Shown here in pieces: positions 8,127 to 16,204 of a stretch of 64,000 nt of DNA (the first letter of the stretch is position 1; each line of letters begins with the position of its first letter). A program made the position numbers and the translations under genes. Below the pieces are notes generated by a model. The model was given only the letters and a program-made list of their open reading frames with translations, did not search any database and was not told the DNA's origin. Source of the DNA: Myxococcales bacterium UBA1660 (GTDB lineage Bacteria > Myxococcota_A > Polyangia > Polyangiales > Houyiibacteriaceae); assembly GCA_002320815.1 (NCBI GenBank), contig DCLA01000006.1, positions 59,658-123,657 of the forward strand, written 5' to 3'.

Positions 8127-9728
8127 ATGAGCGAGCGCGAAGCGAGTCACTGGGGTTGGGGCCACGCCGACCAGTTCCCGAAGCGCGAGGCCCGCAAGGC
8201 CCTCGGTGACCAGGTGGGCAATCTATTGGGGCTTCCCGTTTCCGGCCCCCACGATCCGGTGCCCCTCGCCGAGGTCCGGGTGGGCGAGCCGCGGGTCGAC
8301 GCTCCCGCCGCGCTCCCCTTCGTGAACGCGGAGCGCGAGGACCGGGTGCGGCATACCTACGGACGCGCCTACCCCGACGTGGTCCGGGGGTTCGGCGGCG
8401 ACTTCACCGCGGCACCGGACCTGGTGGCGCACCCCAGCACGGAAACCGAGGTCGACCAGGTCCTCGACTGGGCTCAGGGCGCCCAAGTCGCGGTGGTCCC
8501 CTACGGCGGCGGGACCAGCGTGGTCCGCGGGGTCGAGTGTCCCCTGCCCGACGGCTTCCGGGGCACGCTCTCGCTGGACCTGCGCGGCCTCGACCGAGTG
8601 CTCGAGGTGGAGCCCAGCTCGCTCACCGCGCGGATCCAGGCCGGCGCGACGGGACCTCGCCTCGAGGCCCAGCTCGCCGAGCACGGGCTCACCCTGCGCT
8701 GCTTCCCCCAGTCCTTCGAGTTCTCCACCCTCGGGGGCTGGCTCGCCACTCGCGCCGGTGGCCACTTCGCCACCGGCTACACCCACGTCGACGACCTGAC
8801 GGCGTCCATCCGCGCGCTCACGCCCCGGGGCCCGTGGGAGTCGCGCCGGCTGCCCGGCTCGGGCGCGGGGCCCAGCCCGGACCGCCTGATGCTCGGCTCC
8901 GAGGGCGCCCTGGGCGTCATCACCGAGGCGTGGATGCGCGTGCGCCCAAGACCCCGCTACCGCGCCTCGGCCTCCCTGCGCTTCGCCGAGTTCCGCGACG
9001 CGGTGGCCGCCTGCCGGGCCCTCGCCCAGTCGGGGCTCTTTCCCAGCAACTGCCGCGTCCTCGACCCACGCGAGGCCAAGCTGAACATGGTCGCGGTCGA
9101 CGGCTCCTCGGTGCTCCTCCTGGGCTTCGAGTCGGCGGACCACCCACTCCACGCCTGGATGGATCGCGCCCTGGAGCTGGCGCGCGACCATGGCGGCACG
9201 GTGGCGGGCGCGGTGAAGCACGCCGAAGCCGGCGAGAAGACCGGCGAGTCGGGCCAGGCGGGCACCTGGAAGAACGCCTTCGTACAGATGCCCTACCTGC
9301 TCAACGTGCTGGTGTCCCTGGGCGTCATCGCGGACACCTTCGAGACCGCCTGTCCCTGGGACCGCTTCGACGATCTCCACGCCGCGCTGGTGAAGAACGT
9401 GCGCGGCGCCATGAAAGCCGTGGCCGGTTCCCCCTGCCACCTGAGCTGCCGCTTCACCCACGTCTATCCGGATGGGCCGGCGCCCTACTACACCTTCATC
9501 GCCAAGGCGCGGCCGGGCGCGGAGGTGGAGCAGTGGGCCGCCATCAAGCAGGCGGCCAGCGAGACCCTCATGGCCCACGGAGCGACCATCACCCACCACC
9601 ACGCGGTCGGCCGGACGCACCGCCCGTGGTACCGCGAGCAGCGACCGGCGCCGATGGGCGACGCGCTCCGGGCGCTCAAGGGGGCCCTCGACCCCGCGGG
9701 GATCCTCAACCCGGGGGTGCTTCTGTGA
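8127..9728 (+). CDS. FAD-linked oxidase, alkylglycerone-phosphate synthase-like
   Basis: 533-residue flavoprotein of the VAO/FAD_binding_4 family, closest in pattern to alkyldihydroxyacetonephosphate synthase, which makes the ether bond of ether lipids. Seen: N-terminal SHWGWGHAD, FAD pyrophosphate loop GGGTS (127-131), SEGALGVITEAWMRVRP, and the C-terminal histidine cluster HHHAVGRTH (490-498) that in AGPS contributes to catalysis. ATG 8127 was chosen because the preceding residues overlap the glycosyltransferase end without conservation. An AGPS homologue supports ether-lipid synthesis in Myxococcus development; whether this one does is inference, as D-lactate/glycolate-type oxidases share the fold. 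The 3' end overlaps the convergent small gene by 23 bases. Confidence 0.8.
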   Translation: MSEREASHWGWGHADQFPKREARKALGDQVGNLLGLPVSGPHDPVPLAEVRVGEPRVDAPAALPFVNAEREDRVRHTYGRAYPDVVRGFGGDFTAAPDLVAHPSTETEVDQVLDWAQGAQVAVVPYGGGTSVVRGVECPLPDGFRGTLSLDLRGLDRVLEVEPSSLTARIQAGATGPRLEAQLAEHGLTLRCFPQSFEFSTLGGWLATRAGGHFATGYTHVDDLTASIRALTPRGPWESRRLPGSGAGPSPDRLMLGSEGALGVITEAWMRVRPRPRYRASASLRFAEFRDAVAACRALAQSGLFPSNCRVLDPREAKLNMVAVDGSSVLLLGFESADHPLHAWMDRALELARDHGGTVAGAVKHAEAGEKTGESGQAGTWKNAFVQMPYLLNVLVSLGVIADTFETACPWDRFDDLHAALVKNVRGAMKAVAGSPCHLSCRFTHVYPDGPAPYYTFIAKARPGAEVEQWAAIKQAASETLMAHGATITHHHAVGRTHRPWYREQRPAPMGDALRALKGALDPAGILNPGVLL

Positions 9729-9942
9729 GCATGGCGAGCAGCGCCCGGCGCTGCCCGCGCTGGAGCCCGATGAGGCGCACGCGGAGGTCGAAGCGGCCGT
9801 CGGCGCGCTTCTTCGTGCCGTGACTCTTGGCGTTCAGGCTCAGCTCGCCGACCTCGAGCTTCACCGGCGTCCCCGGGGCGCAGGGGCGCTCGGCGACGAC
9901 GTGCAAGAGGTCCTTGGAGAACTCGATGGGCTCGACCTTCAT
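9706..9942 (-). CDS. Small PilZ-like hypothetical protein
   Basis: 78-residue protein that starts 4 bases after the smpB stop and is probably co-transcribed with it. The pattern GTPVKLEVGELSL then RRADGRFDLRVRLIGLQR-type residues resembles the beta-barrel of PilZ domains, but the canonical RxxxR c-di-GMP motif is not evident, so binding is not claimed. No signal peptide or membrane segment is present. The function is unknown. Confidence 0.6.
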   Translation of the reverse strand: MKVEPIEFSKDLLHVVAERPCAPGTPVKLEVGELSLNAKSHGTKKRADGRFDLRVRLIGLQRGQRRALLAMLTEAPPG

Positions 9943-9946
9943 CGGC

Positions 9947-10438
9947 TCAGCCCTTGTAGCGGCCCATGGCGTCGCGGGCCTCGCGGAGCTCCGCCTCGCG
10001 CTTGATCGTCTCGCGCTCGTCGCCGAGGCGCTTGCCCTTGCCGAGCCCGAGCTGGACCTTGGCCACGCCGTTCTTGAAGTACACCTGCAGCGGGACGAGG
10101 GTGTAGCCCTTGGCCGTGAGGCGACCGCGGATCTTCTCGATCTCGCGCTTGTGCGCGAGGAGCTTCCGGGAGCGCTTGGGCTCGTGGTTGTAGTGGGGCC
10201 CGCCCTGCTCGTAGGGCGAGATGTGCATCTTGTGCAGGAAGAGCTCCTCCGAGTCGACGGAGGCATATGAGCCCTCGAGGCTCGCCCGGCGCTGCCGGAG
10301 CGCCTTCACCTCGGAGCCCTGGAGCACCATGCCGGCCTCGAGGCGCTCTTCGATCTCGTAGCGCTTGGCGGCCATGGGATTGCGGCAGACGAGGAGCTCC
10401 ATCCCGTCCACACCCTTTTCGACGCGCCGCTTGGCCAT
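9947..10438 (-). CDS. smpB: SsrA-binding protein SmpB
   Basis: Binds tmRNA and delivers it with alanyl-tRNA to stalled ribosomes for trans-translation. At 163 residues it has the normal size. Seen: YEIEERLEAGMVLQGSEVK, the oligonucleotide-binding barrel motif SLEGSYASV, YNHEPKRSRKLLAHKREI, and the basic C-terminal tail GKRLGDERETIKREAE that enters the empty mRNA channel. The start ATG at 10438 gives MAKRRVEKG; longer in-frame versions overlap the upstream lipoprotein. The tmRNA gene itself is not in this window. Confidence 0.95.
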   Translation of the reverse strand: MAKRRVEKGVDGMELLVCRNPMAAKRYEIEERLEAGMVLQGSEVKALRQRRASLEGSYASVDSEELFLHKMHISPYEQGGPHYNHEPKRSRKLLAHKREIEKIRGRLTAKGYTLVPLQVYFKNGVAKVQLGLGKGKRLGDERETIKREAELREARDAMGRYKG

Positions 10439-10466
10439 GGCGCCGCCATAGCACGCCCGGCTCCGG

Positions 10467-11387
10467 TCAGCGAGGCTCGGGCTCCGCGACGTCGCCGGCG
10501 TCGTCCACCTCGGACCCGTCGTCCGGGACGGGCTCCGGGAGGACCCAGCCCTCGGCGATGCGGGCGCGCGCCGCGAGCCCGGCGGCGTCGGGGTCCGGCA
10601 ACACGGCGTCGAAGGCCGCGAGCTGTGCGCCCCGGTCCTCGCCGGCGAGGTGGGCCAGCGCCGCCAGCTCCACCGCCGCGCGATGGCGGCCCAGCCTCCT
10701 CTCGCGAAGCGCGCGGCTCCGGGCCGCCCGCTCGCGCTCCAGCTCCCCCGGCTCCAACCGCGGGACCCACCGGGCGGGCACCTCGGCCTCGGCCGGTCGC
10801 TCGGGGACGAAGGGGACGGCGACCGCGGGCACCGAGGTCCGCGCGAGCTCGGGGAAGCGCAGCACCACCATCGCCTCCAGCCCCCGAGCCCCCTCGGTGA
10901 ACCCTTCGACGCAGCCCTCGCCGCCCAGGTCGCGGTAGGTCGGCGTCGCCTCGTGGGTGAACCCCTGATCGTCGACCCGCACCAGGGCGAAGCAGGTCCG
11001 GTCCGCGGCGTCGTCGGTCGCGCCGATGACGACCTCTTCGAAGCCATCCCCGTCGAGGTCGGCGGCGGGGACCGGGGGCGCGAGGACCACGTCGCGGCGC
11101 CAGTGCTCGGGAGCCGGCGCGTCGACGGAGAGCGCGAGCCCCCGCGCGGTCCAGATGCGGACCAGGGACCGACCCTCCGTGCGCGCCGCGAGGGCCGCGA
11201 AGGAGCGGCCCCGTTGCCGCGCGCCCACGGTCCAGCCGCGCTCCGTGAGCTGGGCGGCGAAGGTCTCGGCTTCGGTCTCGAAGTCGGCGCCGATCCGGAC
11301 GTAGGACCATGGGTCCACCGGCGCCGGCTCGGGCGCGCAGGCGCCGAGCGCGGGGAGCATCGCGAACGCGAGCGCGCCGAACCGCAT
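10467..11387 (-). CDS. Putative lipoprotein with FG-GAP-like segment
   Basis: 306-residue exported protein. The N-terminus MRFGALAFAMLPALGACAP is a short signal peptide with a lipobox (LGAC), so it is probably lipid-anchored. A calcium-binding-like motif DLDGDGFEEVVIGATDD near residue 110 resembles FG-GAP/integrin beta-propeller repeats, here as a single copy. The C-terminal ~120 residues are Glu/Arg/Ala-rich and helical. I do not recognise the family. It is transcribed away from the divergent gene at 11413. Confidence 0.7.
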   Translation of the reverse strand: MRFGALAFAMLPALGACAPEPAPVDPWSYVRIGADFETEAETFAAQLTERGWTVGARQRGRSFAALAARTEGRSLVRIWTARGLALSVDAPAPEHWRRDVVLAPPVPAADLDGDGFEEVVIGATDDAADRTCFALVRVDDQGFTHEATPTYRDLGGEGCVEGFTEGARGLEAMVVLRFPELARTSVPAVAVPFVPERPAEAEVPARWVPRLEPGELERERAARSRALRERRLGRHRAAVELAALAHLAGEDRGAQLAAFDAVLPDPDAAGLAARARIAEGWVLPEPVPDDGSEVDDAGDVAEPEPR

Positions 11388-11412
11388 CGGCCGGAGGCTG
11401 GCAGCCTTCGCC

Positions 11413-11904
11413 GTGTCGTGCCAGAGCGAGGAGGTGCGCGAACCCGGACTCTATCGAACCACCGTGGCCCACCCCATCGCCGGCGATCAGATCCCGGCGG
11501 GTCGCCTGGTCTACGTCGGCAACGGTCAAGGCGGCCCCTTCGTGGTGGTCCCCCACTACAACGAGAAGAACCGCTGGTTCTGGCGCGAGCCGACGGTCCC
11601 GCTGACCGACGCCGCGTGGGCCGGGTCCCTGACCCAGCTCCGGCCCGAGGGCTTCTACACCCTCCCCGAGACCCTGGACTTCGATGGCGGCGGCCGTTGG
11701 CTGCAGAACGCCATCGTGCAGCTCGGCTACGATCAGAGCGGCCAGGGGATCCTCTTCGTCGCCGAGCGCCGGGACACCTACGAGGACAACGCCCTCTACT
11801 TCAGCGACCGCGGCAAGCGGATCGAGGACACGCTCCTCGCGCGGCTGGTGTGGGCGCCCATCCTCCCGGTGAGCGAGCCCTCCGAAGGCCCCACCCGGCA
11901 CTGA
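11413..11904 (+). CDS. Hypothetical protein
   Basis: 163-residue protein of unknown function, rich in Gly, Trp and Tyr (motifs GRLVYVGNGQGG and NEKNRWFWREP). GTG at 11413 is taken as start; a second GTG at 11434 is equally possible. With the first start, Cys3 sits at the extreme N-terminus without a signal peptide. The divergent neighbour is the lipoprotein at 10467-11387, and comF follows 34 bases downstream. Confidence 0.6.
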   Translation: MSCQSEEVREPGLYRTTVAHPIAGDQIPAGRLVYVGNGQGGPFVVVPHYNEKNRWFWREPTVPLTDAAWAGSLTQLRPEGFYTLPETLDFDGGGRWLQNAIVQLGYDQSGQGILFVAERRDTYEDNALYFSDRGKRIEDTLLARLVWAPILPVSEPSEGPTRH

Positions 11905-11938
11905 CGCAACTCGCGGACCTCGGCCGCGAGGAGGACGC

Positions 11939-12556
11939 ATGGCGTTCCTCGCGGCCCTCCGCGGTCTCATCGATCTCGTCGCTCCCCGGGCCTGCCCCGG
12001 CTGCGATCACGACCTCGACTGGGGCGAGCTCGGCTTCTGCCCGGCGTGCGCGCCCCTGCTGGAGCGGATGCCCCACGGACCCGCGGCCTACGCCTACGGC
12101 GGGCCCCTGGGCGAAGGCATCCGGCGGCTGAAGTACGACGGCCGCACCGACCTCCTGGAGGCGCTCCACGCGCTGGTGAAGCCGCTGACGGTCGCCCACC
12201 TCGGCCGGGTCGACGTGGTGGTCCCGGTCCCGCTCCATCCGAGCCGGCTGGCGGAGCGGGGCTACAACCAGGCCGCCCTCCTCGCCGAGCCCCTCGCGGC
12301 GGCGCTCGGCGTCCCGCTGGACGAAGAGCGGCTCCGGCGCGTGCGACCGGCGGTGCCCCAGGCCTCCCTCGAGGGCGCTGCGCGGGAGGCCAACGTCCAT
12401 CGCGCCTTCGAGGCCCGGCGCGACGACGCGCAGCGCCGGGTCCTCCTCTTCGACGACGTGCGGACCACCGGGGCCACCCTGCGCTCGGCGTCGGGCGCGC
12501 TCTACCGGAGCGGCGCCGGGACGGTGCGCGTGCAGGCCCTGGCGGGGGTCCAATGA
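11939..12556 (+). CDS. comF: ComF family phosphoribosyltransferase-like protein
   Basis: 205-residue ComF-type protein. In naturally competent bacteria ComF is needed for DNA uptake at the inner membrane; elsewhere (GntX-like) the role is less clear. An N-terminal zinc finger is formed by CPGC and CPAC around residues 19-42. Then come LKYDGR, VPVPLHPSRLAERGYNQA and the PRPP-binding loop VLLFDDVRTTGAT, all standard. Together with PilT and PilD in this window it would fit a competence/type IV pilus toolkit. It converges on rlmH with only 3 bases between the stops. Confidence 0.9.
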   Translation: MAFLAALRGLIDLVAPRACPGCDHDLDWGELGFCPACAPLLERMPHGPAAYAYGGPLGEGIRRLKYDGRTDLLEALHALVKPLTVAHLGRVDVVVPVPLHPSRLAERGYNQAALLAEPLAAALGVPLDEERLRRVRPAVPQASLEGAAREANVHRAFEARRDDAQRRVLLFDDVRTTGATLRSASGALYRSGAGTVRVQALAGVQ

Positions 12557-12559
12557 AGG

Positions 12560-13003
12560 TCAGTGATCGTAGGGCTCACCACGCAGGATGGTGAACCCGC
12601 GGTAGATCTGCTCGGCCAGGAAGAGCCGGGCCAGCCGATGCGGCAGGGTCATGGCCGACAGGCTGAGCTGCACGTCGGCGCGCGCGGAGAGCTCGGGCGG
12701 CAGGCCGTCCGCCCCCCCGATGAGGAAGCAGAGGGTCTGCACGCCCTGGTTCTGCACGTCGCCGAGGTAGCGCGAGAGCCGCTTGCTGCTCCAGCTCTTC
12801 CCGCCCACCTCGAGGGCCACCACCTTGGCTCGGTCGTCGGGGATGGCCTTCTGGAAACGGGCCTCCACCTCGGCGATGGGCCCGTCCTTGAGCTCCACCT
12901 CGCGCACCTTGGCGTAGCGCCCGATGCGCCCGAGGTAGTCGTCGACGGCGTCGCGCAGGCCGCGCTCTTTGACCTTGCCGACGGCGATCAGCCGAATGCG
13001 CAC
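12560..13003 (-). CDS. rlmH: 23S rRNA pseudouridine-1915 N3-methyltransferase RlmH
   Basis: SPOUT-class methyltransferase that methylates pseudouridine 1915 of 23S rRNA in the assembled 70S ribosome. At 147 residues it is slightly shorter than usual (155-160). The N-terminus MRIRLIAVGKVKERGLRD, the SAM-binding knot FLIGGADGL and the C-terminal YRGFTILRGEPYDH match the family. It is the last gene of the proA-rsfS-rlmH run; rsfS-rlmH pairing is common in bacteria and links two late 50S factors. Confidence 0.95.
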   Translation of the reverse strand: MRIRLIAVGKVKERGLRDAVDDYLGRIGRYAKVREVELKDGPIAEVEARFQKAIPDDRAKVVALEVGGKSWSSKRLSRYLGDVQNQGVQTLCFLIGGADGLPPELSARADVQLSLSAMTLPHRLARLFLAEQIYRGFTILRGEPYDH

Positions 13004-13006
13004 GGA

Positions 13007-13480
13007 TCAGGCGTCGTGGTCGGCGCCGTCCTCGATGTCGCTGGTGTCGACGCGAGCGGCGTCCATCCAGAGCGACTCGAGGTCGTAGTAGCCGCGCGTG
13101 TCCTGGTGGAAGATGTGCACGACGACGTCGCCGTAGTCCATCAGCACCCAGTGACCCTGGGGCAGACCCTCCATGCCGTAGCAGCGCTGGTCGTACTCGT
13201 GCTTCAGCGTGACGTCGATGCCCTTGGCGATCGCGTTGACCTGTCGGTCGCTGCGGCCACTCATGAGCACGACGAAGTCGGCGTAGTCGACCTTGCCGCG
13301 CACGTCGATGATCTCGACCTGCAGCGCCTTCTTGTCGAGACCGGCCGCGGCGATGCGCAGCGCGATCTCGCGGGCCTCGGCTGCCGCCTCGTCACGGGTG
13401 GGTCGGGGGGTCGCCGCGGGGCGAACCGATTCGATCTTGGCTTTCTTCGCAGTCAAAGTGTTCCTCACACCAGCGGGCAT
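13007..13480 (-). CDS. rsfS: Ribosomal silencing factor RsfS
   Basis: Binds L14 on the 50S subunit and blocks subunit joining in slow growth. 157 residues; the core (about 35-150) contains KKALQVEIIDVRGKVDYADF, SGRSDRQVNAIA, and WVLMDYGDVVVHIFHQDTRGYYDLE, all typical. The start ATG overlaps the proA stop as TGATG at 13478-13482, which implies translational coupling. The first ~30 residues are a basic, low-complexity extension and the last ~12 an acidic tail. Confidence 0.94.
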   Translation of the reverse strand: MPAGVRNTLTAKKAKIESVRPAATPRPTRDEAAAEAREIALRIAAAGLDKKALQVEIIDVRGKVDYADFVVLMSGRSDRQVNAIAKGIDVTLKHEYDQRCYGMEGLPQGHWVLMDYGDVVVHIFHQDTRGYYDLESLWMDAARVDTSDIEDGADHDA

Positions 13481-14769
13481 CACTCGCGGATCTGCCCATC
13501 CCCATGGGCGATCCACTTCCGCGCGCAGAGCTCCTCGAGGCCCATGGGCCCGTAAGCGTGCATCTTGGTCGTGGAGATACCCATCTCGGCCCCGAGCCCC
13601 AGCTCGAAGCCATCGTTGAAGCGGGTGGAAGCGTTCACGAGCACCAAGCTCGCGTCGACCTCCCGCAACCAGCGCGCGGCCTTGGCCTCGTCGCGGGTCA
13701 AAATACTCTCGGTGTGCGAGCTGCCGTGCTCGCGAACGTGGGCGATGGCCCCGTCGATGCCGTCGACGATGCGCACGGAGAGGACGAGCGCAAGGTATTC
13801 GGTGTCCCAGTCCTCGGCCGTCGCGGCCACCGACCCCGGCAAGAGCGGGCGCGACTCCTCGTCGGCCCGGAGCTCGACGCCGGCGGCGCCCATGGCCTCC
13901 GCCAAGCGGGGCAGGAACTCGGCCGCGCAGGCGCGATCGACCAAGAGGGTCTCCATCGCGTTGCAGACGCCGGGGCGCTGGGCCTTGGCGTTCACCGCGA
14001 TGGCCACGGCGCGCTCGAGGTCGGCGTCGCCGTCCACGTAGACGTGGCAGACGCCCTTGTAGTGCTGGATCACCGGGACCCGGGAGTGCTCGGTGACGAA
14101 GCGGATGAGCCCCTCGCCGCCCCGCGGGATCACCAGGTCCACGTAGGCGTCCTGGGCGATCAGGGCGGTGGTGGCCGCCCGGTCGGTGGTGGGCACCAGG
14201 GTCACGCCGGCCTCGGGGAGGTCGGCGTCGGCGAGGGCGCGGGTGAACGCCACGGCGATGGCCCGGTTGGAGTGGAAGGCCTCGCTGCCGCCCCGGAGGA
14301 TCACCGCGTTGCCGCTCATGATGCAGAGGGCGGCGGCGTCGGCGGTCACGTTGGGCCGGGACTCGTAGATGATGGCGATGACGCCCAGGGGGATCCGCAT
14401 CCGGCCCACCCGGAGGCCGTTGGGCAGGGTGCGCAGGTCGTCGGTGGTCCCGATGGGGTCCGGGAGCGCGGCCACCTGCCGGACCCCGGCGGCGACCTTG
14501 GCGAGGCGATCCCGGTCGAGGCGCAGCCGGTCGATCATGGCCTCGCTCAGGCCGTTCTCCGCCGCGGCGGCGAGATCGCGGGCGTTGGCATCGACGATAC
14601 CCTCGGCGAGCTCGCCCTCCAGGAGCTCCGCCGCCCGGGTGAGGACCGCCCGCTTGGTCTCCGTGTTCGCCACGGCCAACGCGCGCGACGCGTTGCGCGC
14701 CTGACGCGCGAGGTCGCGCACCATCGCGTCGACGGGCGGGGTGGCTTCGGGCTGGGAAATCGCTGCCAT
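13480..14769 (-). CDS. proA: Gamma-glutamyl phosphate reductase
   Basis: NADPH-dependent reductase making glutamate-5-semialdehyde, second step of proline synthesis. 429 residues, normal size. The catalytic Cys is in QRPGVCNAMETLLV; IIYESRPNVTADAAAL and STRFNDGFELGLGAEMGIST are standard ProA motifs. Start ATG at 14769 gives MAAISQPEATPPVD; a longer in-frame version is unconserved. It lies 229 bases after proB on the same strand and is coupled to rsfS. Confidence 0.96.
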   Translation of the reverse strand: MAAISQPEATPPVDAMVRDLARQARNASRALAVANTETKRAVLTRAAELLEGELAEGIVDANARDLAAAAENGLSEAMIDRLRLDRDRLAKVAAGVRQVAALPDPIGTTDDLRTLPNGLRVGRMRIPLGVIAIIYESRPNVTADAAALCIMSGNAVILRGGSEAFHSNRAIAVAFTRALADADLPEAGVTLVPTTDRAATTALIAQDAYVDLVIPRGGEGLIRFVTEHSRVPVIQHYKGVCHVYVDGDADLERAVAIAVNAKAQRPGVCNAMETLLVDRACAAEFLPRLAEAMGAAGVELRADEESRPLLPGSVAATAEDWDTEYLALVLSVRIVDGIDGAIAHVREHGSSHTESILTRDEAKAARWLREVDASLVLVNASTRFNDGFELGLGAEMGISTTKMHAYGPMGLEELCARKWIAHGDGQIRE

Positions 14770-14998
14770 TGGAGCCGGCGAGTATGAGAGGCGCACCTGG
14801 CCCACGCCAGCCGAGCCCGTGGGCTCGATCCCGGCACCGGCGGGGGCCCGGGTCAGAGCACCTCGCGGCCCGACCACGCGCGGCGCACGCGGAGGGCGGA
14901 AGGCAGGAGGCAACGGCTCATCACCCTCATGGTCTCAGTCGAATTCCCGGGGTGGCAAGGGCTGGGACCGATTCGGGCCCCACACCGCCGCACATCGC
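14770..14998. other. proB-proA intergenic gap, nothing recognised
   Basis: 229 bases separate the proB stop from the proA start, unusually long for this operon in such a compact genome. I see no convincing gene, tRNA, promoter or terminator in it on either strand; a proA-specific promoter could lie here. Confidence 0.4.
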
Positions 14999-16129
14999 CT
15001 ACACCAAGACCATGTCGTCGCGGTGCATCACCACGCCGCCGCCGCGCCGCCCCAGTCGGGCGTCGACCTCGTCGCTGTGGGCGCCGGCGATCCGGGCGAC
15101 CTCGGCGGTGGAGTAGCGGACCAGCCCGCGGCCGACCTCTTCGCCCTGGGGCGCGTGGAGCGCGACGCAGTCGCCGGGCTCGAAGTCGCCGCGGACCCCG
15201 AGGACGCCGGCGGCCAGAAGGCTCGCTTCGCCGCGGAGCGCGCGCGCCGCGCCCTCGTCGAGCAGGATCGAGCCCTTGGGCTGGAGGGCGTAGGCGATCC
15301 AGTGCTTGCGGCTCGGCAAGCGGACTCCGTCCGGGAGGAAGAGGCTGCCCACGGCCTCGCCGCGGACGACGCGGGCGACGATCGCATCATCCGAGGCGTT
15401 GCCGATGATCACCGGCACCCCCCGCTGGGTGGCGCGCCGCGCGGAGCGCACCTTGGAGGCGATGCCCCCGCGGCCCACGTCGTCGGTGGCGTCGCGGAAG
15501 AGGTGCTCCAGGCCGTCGCCATCGCGGATGGTACCCAGGACTCGGCCCTGCTCGTCGAGGACGCCGTCCACGTCGGTGAGCAGGAAGAGGAGGTCCGCGC
15601 CGACCAGGGTGGAGACCATGGCCGCCAGCTCGTCGTTGTCGCCGAAGCGGATCTCCTCGACGGCCACGGTGTCGTTCTCGTTCACGATGGGCACCGCGCC
15701 GAGCTCGAGGAGGGCGTCGAGGGCCTGGCGCGCGTTGGACCAGCGCTCCCGCTCGCTGAGATCGCCGTGGGTGATCAGCACCTGGGCCGCGATCAGCCCG
15801 TGGGGCTCGAAGGCGTCTTCGTAGCGCCGCATCAAGCGCGCCTGTCCGGCCGCGGCGGCGGCCTGGAGCTCCGGGAGCGCCCGCGGCCGCCCGCTCATGC
15901 CCAGGCGCCGGATGCCCTGGGCGATCGCGCCGGAGCTCACCAACACCACCTCCCGGCCCTCGGCCCGTTGGGCCGCGATCGCCGCCGCGAGCGCGTCGAA
16001 GCGACCCTCGCCCGCCAAGAGCGAGCGCGAGCCCACCTTGATCACGACCCGTTTCACCTGCCGCAGGGCGGCGCGCACGTCGCCGGACTTCGCCTCGTCG
16101 GTCACGGGCGGAGTCTCCACCGGAAGCAT
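14999..16129 (-). CDS. proB: Glutamate 5-kinase with PUA domain
   Basis: ATP-dependent kinase for the first and feedback-controlled step of proline synthesis. 376 residues: amino-acid kinase domain (about 25-270; VVIKVGSRSL, VLVSSGAIAQG, NENDTVAVEEI, FGDNDELAAMV) followed by a C-terminal PUA domain (about 290-376; GDCVAL...GRGLVRYS). This is the full ProB layout. It is transcribed divergently from the prepilin peptidase with 75 bases between starts, and heads the proB-proA-rsfS-rlmH unit. Confidence 0.95.
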   Translation of the reverse strand: MLPVETPPVTDEAKSGDVRAALRQVKRVVIKVGSRSLLAGEGRFDALAAAIAAQRAEGREVVLVSSGAIAQGIRRLGMSGRPRALPELQAAAAAGQARLMRRYEDAFEPHGLIAAQVLITHGDLSERERWSNARQALDALLELGAVPIVNENDTVAVEEIRFGDNDELAAMVSTLVGADLLFLLTDVDGVLDEQGRVLGTIRDGDGLEHLFRDATDDVGRGGIASKVRSARRATQRGVPVIIGNASDDAIVARVVRGEAVGSLFLPDGVRLPSRKHWIAYALQPKGSILLDEGAARALRGEASLLAAGVLGVRGDFEPGDCVALHAPQGEEVGRGLVRYSTAEVARIAGAHSDEVDARLGRRGGGVVMHRDDMVLV

Positions 16130-16204
16130 TCGCGTGGCCAGACCGTTTCCGTCCCCGCGCGTCCGCCGGGACTTTTCTCGGCATCGGCGCGCGCGCCGCC
16201 TACC

